Shown here in pieces: positions 61,729-64,000 of a stretch of 64,000 nucleotides of DNA. Both the position numbers and the translations under genes were made by a program. The stretch comes from Schleiferiaceae bacterium (lineage in GTDB: Bacteria > Bacteroidota > Bacteroidia > Flavobacteriales > Schleiferiaceae). Location: contig JAOMWM010000001.1 of the NCBI GenBank assembly GCA_028357285.1, positions 1-64,000 of the forward strand, in the 5' to 3' direction. Positions within the stretch are counted from its first letter, which is position 1, and the number at the start of each line of letters is the position of its first letter. The notes under the pieces are model-generated. The model did no database searches and was not told the DNA's origin. It worked only from the letters and a program-made list of their open reading frames with translations.

Positions 61729-61794
61729 TAGCGGAGGCAGGACTCGAACCTACGACCTTCGGGTTATGAGCTCGATGGACGAGACTCATAACCC
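61729..61794 (-). mobile_element. Attachment site: 3' half of tRNA-Met(CAU) plus inverted repeat
   Basis: On the minus strand, 61771-61729 read as anticodon loop CTCATAA, stem, variable loop, T arm GTAGG-TTCGAGT-CCTGC and acceptor end CTCCGCT-A. The 5' half with the D arm is absent; only part of the anticodon stem (TCGAG) remains. GGGTTATGAG (61761-61770) and CTCATAACCC (61785-61794) form a perfect 10-bp inverted repeat around the break, extended by CTCG/CGAG inside. This is the layout of a tyrosine-integrase core site in a tRNA anticodon arm. The integrase gene begins 60 bp away. Confidence 0.75.
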
Positions 61795-61824
61795 ACTGTT
61801 TTCCATATTGATAGAACAGATCTC

Positions 61825-61850
61825 AAAAAACTGACAGTAAAAAACTGTCA
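61825..61850 (+). repeat. Tandem 12-mers before the integrase start
   Basis: AAAAAACTGACA and AAAAAACTGTCA lie 14 bp apart (61825-61836, 61839-61850) with one difference; TGACAG/CTGTCA also form a 6-bp inverted repeat. They end three bases before the integrase ATG and could be integrase arm sites or an operator. Confidence 0.45.
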
Positions 61851-61853
61851 AAA

Positions 61854-62909
61854 ATGAATGACAAATGGAAGCTAACTATTGGCTCATCACGAGGAAAAGA
61901 GTTCGTAAACCTTTACCTCAACAATAAGCGATTCAGGTATTGGAATGGCAAAACTATTGGACTGAAAATTAAAAGTTCAGATAATGCTCAACTACTCAAA
62001 AGTGCTTTTGAATTAAAGCTACTGGAAGGATGGAGACCAGTAGAAAAAAGAATTGTTAAGGTTAAGCAAAAGCCTATTACTTTACTTTCACAATTAGAGT
62101 CTGAACTAAACAAAATACTCAAGGGTAACTATTCGTTTCATCACAAAAGAGATTGCAAATGGGTGTTTAGTGAGTTGAGTAAATTCTTGTCGGAGCGTGG
62201 TCTAACCAACTCTACCATCAGCACCATTAATACGGAACTCTTAGGTGAGTTCATCACCCAAACTAAATGGTCCAATCGTACTCAAAAGAATGTTCTAACA
62301 ACTCTAAAATGTCTCTCTAATACTCCTTTGAAAGAGCGTCTTAATTTGCTTAAAACAAGAAAGTGTAAATCCAACCTTCACAAGCCTATAAAGAACATTC
62401 AGGAACTCTTAAATGACCTTAAAGAGCATAATCAGAACTTGTATCTCTGCTGTTTGATAACCTATGGCTGCTTACTTCGTCCACACCAAGAAATTCGACT
62501 ATTAGAATGGTCTGACATTGACTTCAACAAAGGGTTTATAGCCCTATCAGGAGACAGAAACAAATCTGGGAGAAATAGAATCGTACCAATACCGGAATAT
62601 GTAAAAGAGGAGTTAGTAAGATTGAATGTAGGTTATTCAGTATATGTGTTTTCCAAAAAGGGAGAGGCTTATAGTAAAGACTATTTTAGCGTCCTTTGGA
62701 AGAGGTTTAAAGAACAATCTCGTAAGGATTTAAGTGGCATCACCCTTTACAGTTTTAGACATACTGGAGCCATTAAAGTCTTTGAAAAGACCGGCTCTCT
62801 ACAAAAAGTACAGCAAGTAATGGGTCACAGCGACATGAAAGTATCACTTACCTATTTAAGGGGATTAGAAGTGACGCAGCTGGATGTTGAGGATTTGCCT
62901 ACCTTGTAG
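61854..62909 (+). CDS. Tyrosine recombinase / integrase
   Basis: This 351-residue integrase has an N-terminal arm-binding part (about 1-75), a SAM-like core-binding domain (about 78-165) and a catalytic domain (about 180-345). Catalytic residues are R209 or R215 in CLLRPHQEIRLLEW, K237 in GDRNKSGRN, R302 in YSFRHTG (the usual first His is Tyr299), H325 in VMGHSD and the nucleophile Y334 in LTYLRGL. It would insert and excise the element at the tRNA-Met half 60 bp upstream. A close, broken relative is at 60.5-60.7 kb. Its lysine-rich, AT-rich coding differs visibly from the housekeeping genes of the left half. Confidence 0.93.
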   Translation: MNDKWKLTIGSSRGKEFVNLYLNNKRFRYWNGKTIGLKIKSSDNAQLLKSAFELKLLEGWRPVEKRIVKVKQKPITLLSQLESELNKILKGNYSFHHKRDCKWVFSELSKFLSERGLTNSTISTINTELLGEFITQTKWSNRTQKNVLTTLKCLSNTPLKERLNLLKTRKCKSNLHKPIKNIQELLNDLKEHNQNLYLCCLITYGCLLRPHQEIRLLEWSDIDFNKGFIALSGDRNKSGRNRIVPIPEYVKEELVRLNVGYSVYVFSKKGEAYSKDYFSVLWKRFKEQSRKDLSGITLYSFRHTGAIKVFEKTGSLQKVQQVMGHSDMKVSLTYLRGLEVTQLDVEDLPTL

Positions 62910-62920
62910 TTGACTCACTA

Positions 62921-64000
62921 ATGAACCTAATTATGAAATACTCAATTCTTTTCTCCATCCTAATTGTTACATTAAACTCATGTGATTCCCCTTCGGTTGT
63001 GGAAGAATTATCCAATGAACAAGTCCTTGAGTTAATTCAAACAGACGAAGGATATGAAGATATTATTAGACAACTCAAGAGCGTTAATTATTTATTCGAA
63101 AAAGACCCAGTATTAAAAGCAGAATTCTCTAACTATTCTTATGCTCAATTCTTCGACCTTAAGAATTATACTATCGACTCAGCAATTATCTCCAATGCTT
63201 TTGAGAGTGGTTATGAAATCGCTAAAGAGCGTTTTGAAAGCACTAAAATTGCTTACAAGAACCAATTAGGTGATACGCTCGATAAGATTAGGCAAATCGA
63301 TGCAAGTGAGGTTGCGAATATTGAATTTGAAAAATATAGATATACCGAGTCAAAAGAAAAGTATGAGCATGATAGGAGGAAGAAAAGCTTCTTAGATTTT
63401 AAAGTCCGTTCTGAAAAGCCACTTAAAGCCGCTCGTATCAAATATAATTTAACTCATAAACTTACGGATGGAACTATGCGTGAATTTTCGGAACGAGGGA
63501 TTGATAAATATATAGCTTCAAAGGGATTTCAATTCTCATTTAGCAAATCAGCTGAATCAAATACGAATCCTCAAAGTGAATTTACTCTTACGTCAGTATT
63601 GCGGTATGATGGCGTTTTCATGGATCACGAACGTGAGATTCGATACTATGCAGGTTTCGCCAATATGTACGGTGATAAGACTTCTACAGAAGATTTTCTC
63701 AATGGGGAATATAATATCTCAATCAACAGCATTGAGTTAGTAGACAGTGAAAATAAATTTTACTCTTGGCCTGTATTCTATCAGTTAAAGGACTTAGAAT
63801 ATAAGAATGAGTACAGTGATGAAGAGTTTTTTAAACTGACAAGATTCTTTTTTAACTCACCTAATTCAATGATAAATAGCAATGGGGCTTATCTTCAATC
63901 TACAGTTTTAAGGGTATTATATGAGACCTCAATTCCTCGAATATTGCGTGAATCCGATTTAGAAAACTATTTAACATCAACATTTGGATTCAATGAATAC
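62921..64000 (+). CDS. Lipoprotein of unknown function, partial at right edge
   Basis: An open frame from ATG 62921 runs to the window edge (360 codons, no stop). It opens with a lipoprotein signal (MKYSILFSILIVTLNSCDS, from the second Met at 62933). The mature part is rich in charged residues, with a likely coiled-coil stretch at about 105-165 (EIAKERFESTKIAYKNQLGD, EKYEHDRRKKS), then a beta-rich region (FTLTSVLRYDGVF, YNISINSIELVD). No family is recognised. It starts 11 bp after the integrase stop and may be co-transcribed. As the first cargo gene of the element it may affect the host's envelope. Confidence 0.75.
   Translation, partial: MNLIMKYSILFSILIVTLNSCDSPSVVEELSNEQVLELIQTDEGYEDIIRQLKSVNYLFEKDPVLKAEFSNYSYAQFFDLKNYTIDSAIISNAFESGYEIAKERFESTKIAYKNQLGDTLDKIRQIDASEVANIEFEKYRYTESKEKYEHDRRKKSFLDFKVRSEKPLKAARIKYNLTHKLTDGTMREFSERGIDKYIASKGFQFSFSKSAESNTNPQSEFTLTSVLRYDGVFMDHEREIRYYAGFANMYGDKTSTEDFLNGEYNISINSIELVDSENKFYSWPVFYQLKDLEYKNEYSDEEFFKLTRFFFNSPNSMINSNGAYLQSTVLRVLYETSIPRILRESDLENYLTSTFGFNEY

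Larger units (their letters stand above)
61729..64000 (+). mobile_element. Left end of an integrated element (continues beyond the window)
   Basis: A tRNA-derived attachment site, an adjacent outward-lying integrase and an AT-rich cargo lipoprotein mark one end of an integrative element. The other attachment site and the full tRNA-Met gene are not in the window, so size and type (genomic island, ICE or phage-like) are unknown. Confidence 0.55.

Noticed and set aside
61729-61805. Complete tRNA-Met gene
   Set aside because: The D arm and 5' acceptor strand are absent on the minus strand; only the 3' half is present.

Overview
This window looks like a chromosomal segment of a marine Flavobacteriales-type member of the Bacteroidota. 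The evidence is a PorX-type type IX secretion regulator, a GH16 enzyme with a type IX C-terminal sorting domain, two SusC/SusD pairs, a fused LpxC-FabZ, many lipobox lipoproteins, and promoters matching the Bacteroidota -7 box (TAnnTTTG) instead of E. coli-like ones. No species can be named from the sequence alone.

Layout. 1-12.2 kb is housekeeping: aroB-aroA, a single-domain proline dehydrogenase, the overlapping porX-tsaE-ald cluster, and an HD phosphohydrolase-lpxD-lpxC/fabZ-lpxA-ABC ATPase run followed by efp. 12.2-17.5 kb holds a first SusC/SusD pair without carbohydrate enzymes. 17.7-23.6 kb is a surface polysaccharide module (ligase, Wzz-like, sulfotransferase, flippase, glycosyltransferase), followed by rnhB, a large lipoprotein, der and era.

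28.9-42.4 kb is a beta-1,3-glucan (laminarin-type) locus. A tight six-gene minus-strand operon encodes a GH149-type phosphorylase, a GH17 lipoprotein, a clan GH-A lipoprotein, a GH30 lipoprotein, a GPH/MFS sugar symporter and a GH17 protein without signal peptide. Divergent from it are a three-domain SGNH-SnoaL-DUF1684 protein, a lipoprotein and a T9SS-exported GH16 laminarinase. The arrangement suggests surface endo-cleavage, envelope debranching and trimming, symport, and cytoplasmic phosphorolysis to glucose 1-phosphate.

42.5-48.2 kb holds small proteins and a second polysaccharide module (SDR, methyltransferase, ligase, Wzz-like, nucleotidyltransferase) whose ligase/Wzz pair parallels the first. 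48.3-54.8 kb is a second SusC/SusD pair followed by a BCCT betaine-type transporter and two tiny membrane proteins.

56.4-64 kb is an accessory region that looks richer in A/T. It contains a gene fusing a complete class I HMG-CoA reductase to an aminoglycoside phosphotransferase-like kinase, overlapping a fatty acid desaturase gene. It also holds a frameshifted integrase remnant, tRNA-like scars with terminators, the 3' half of a tRNA-Met(CAU) acting as an attachment site, an intact tyrosine integrase and a lipoprotein running off the right edge. Most unusual to me are the HMGR-kinase fusion with its desaturase, the SGNH-SnoaL-DUF1684 fusion, and the recurrent placement of -7 boxes 4-7 nt before start codons, which suggests leaderless mRNAs.
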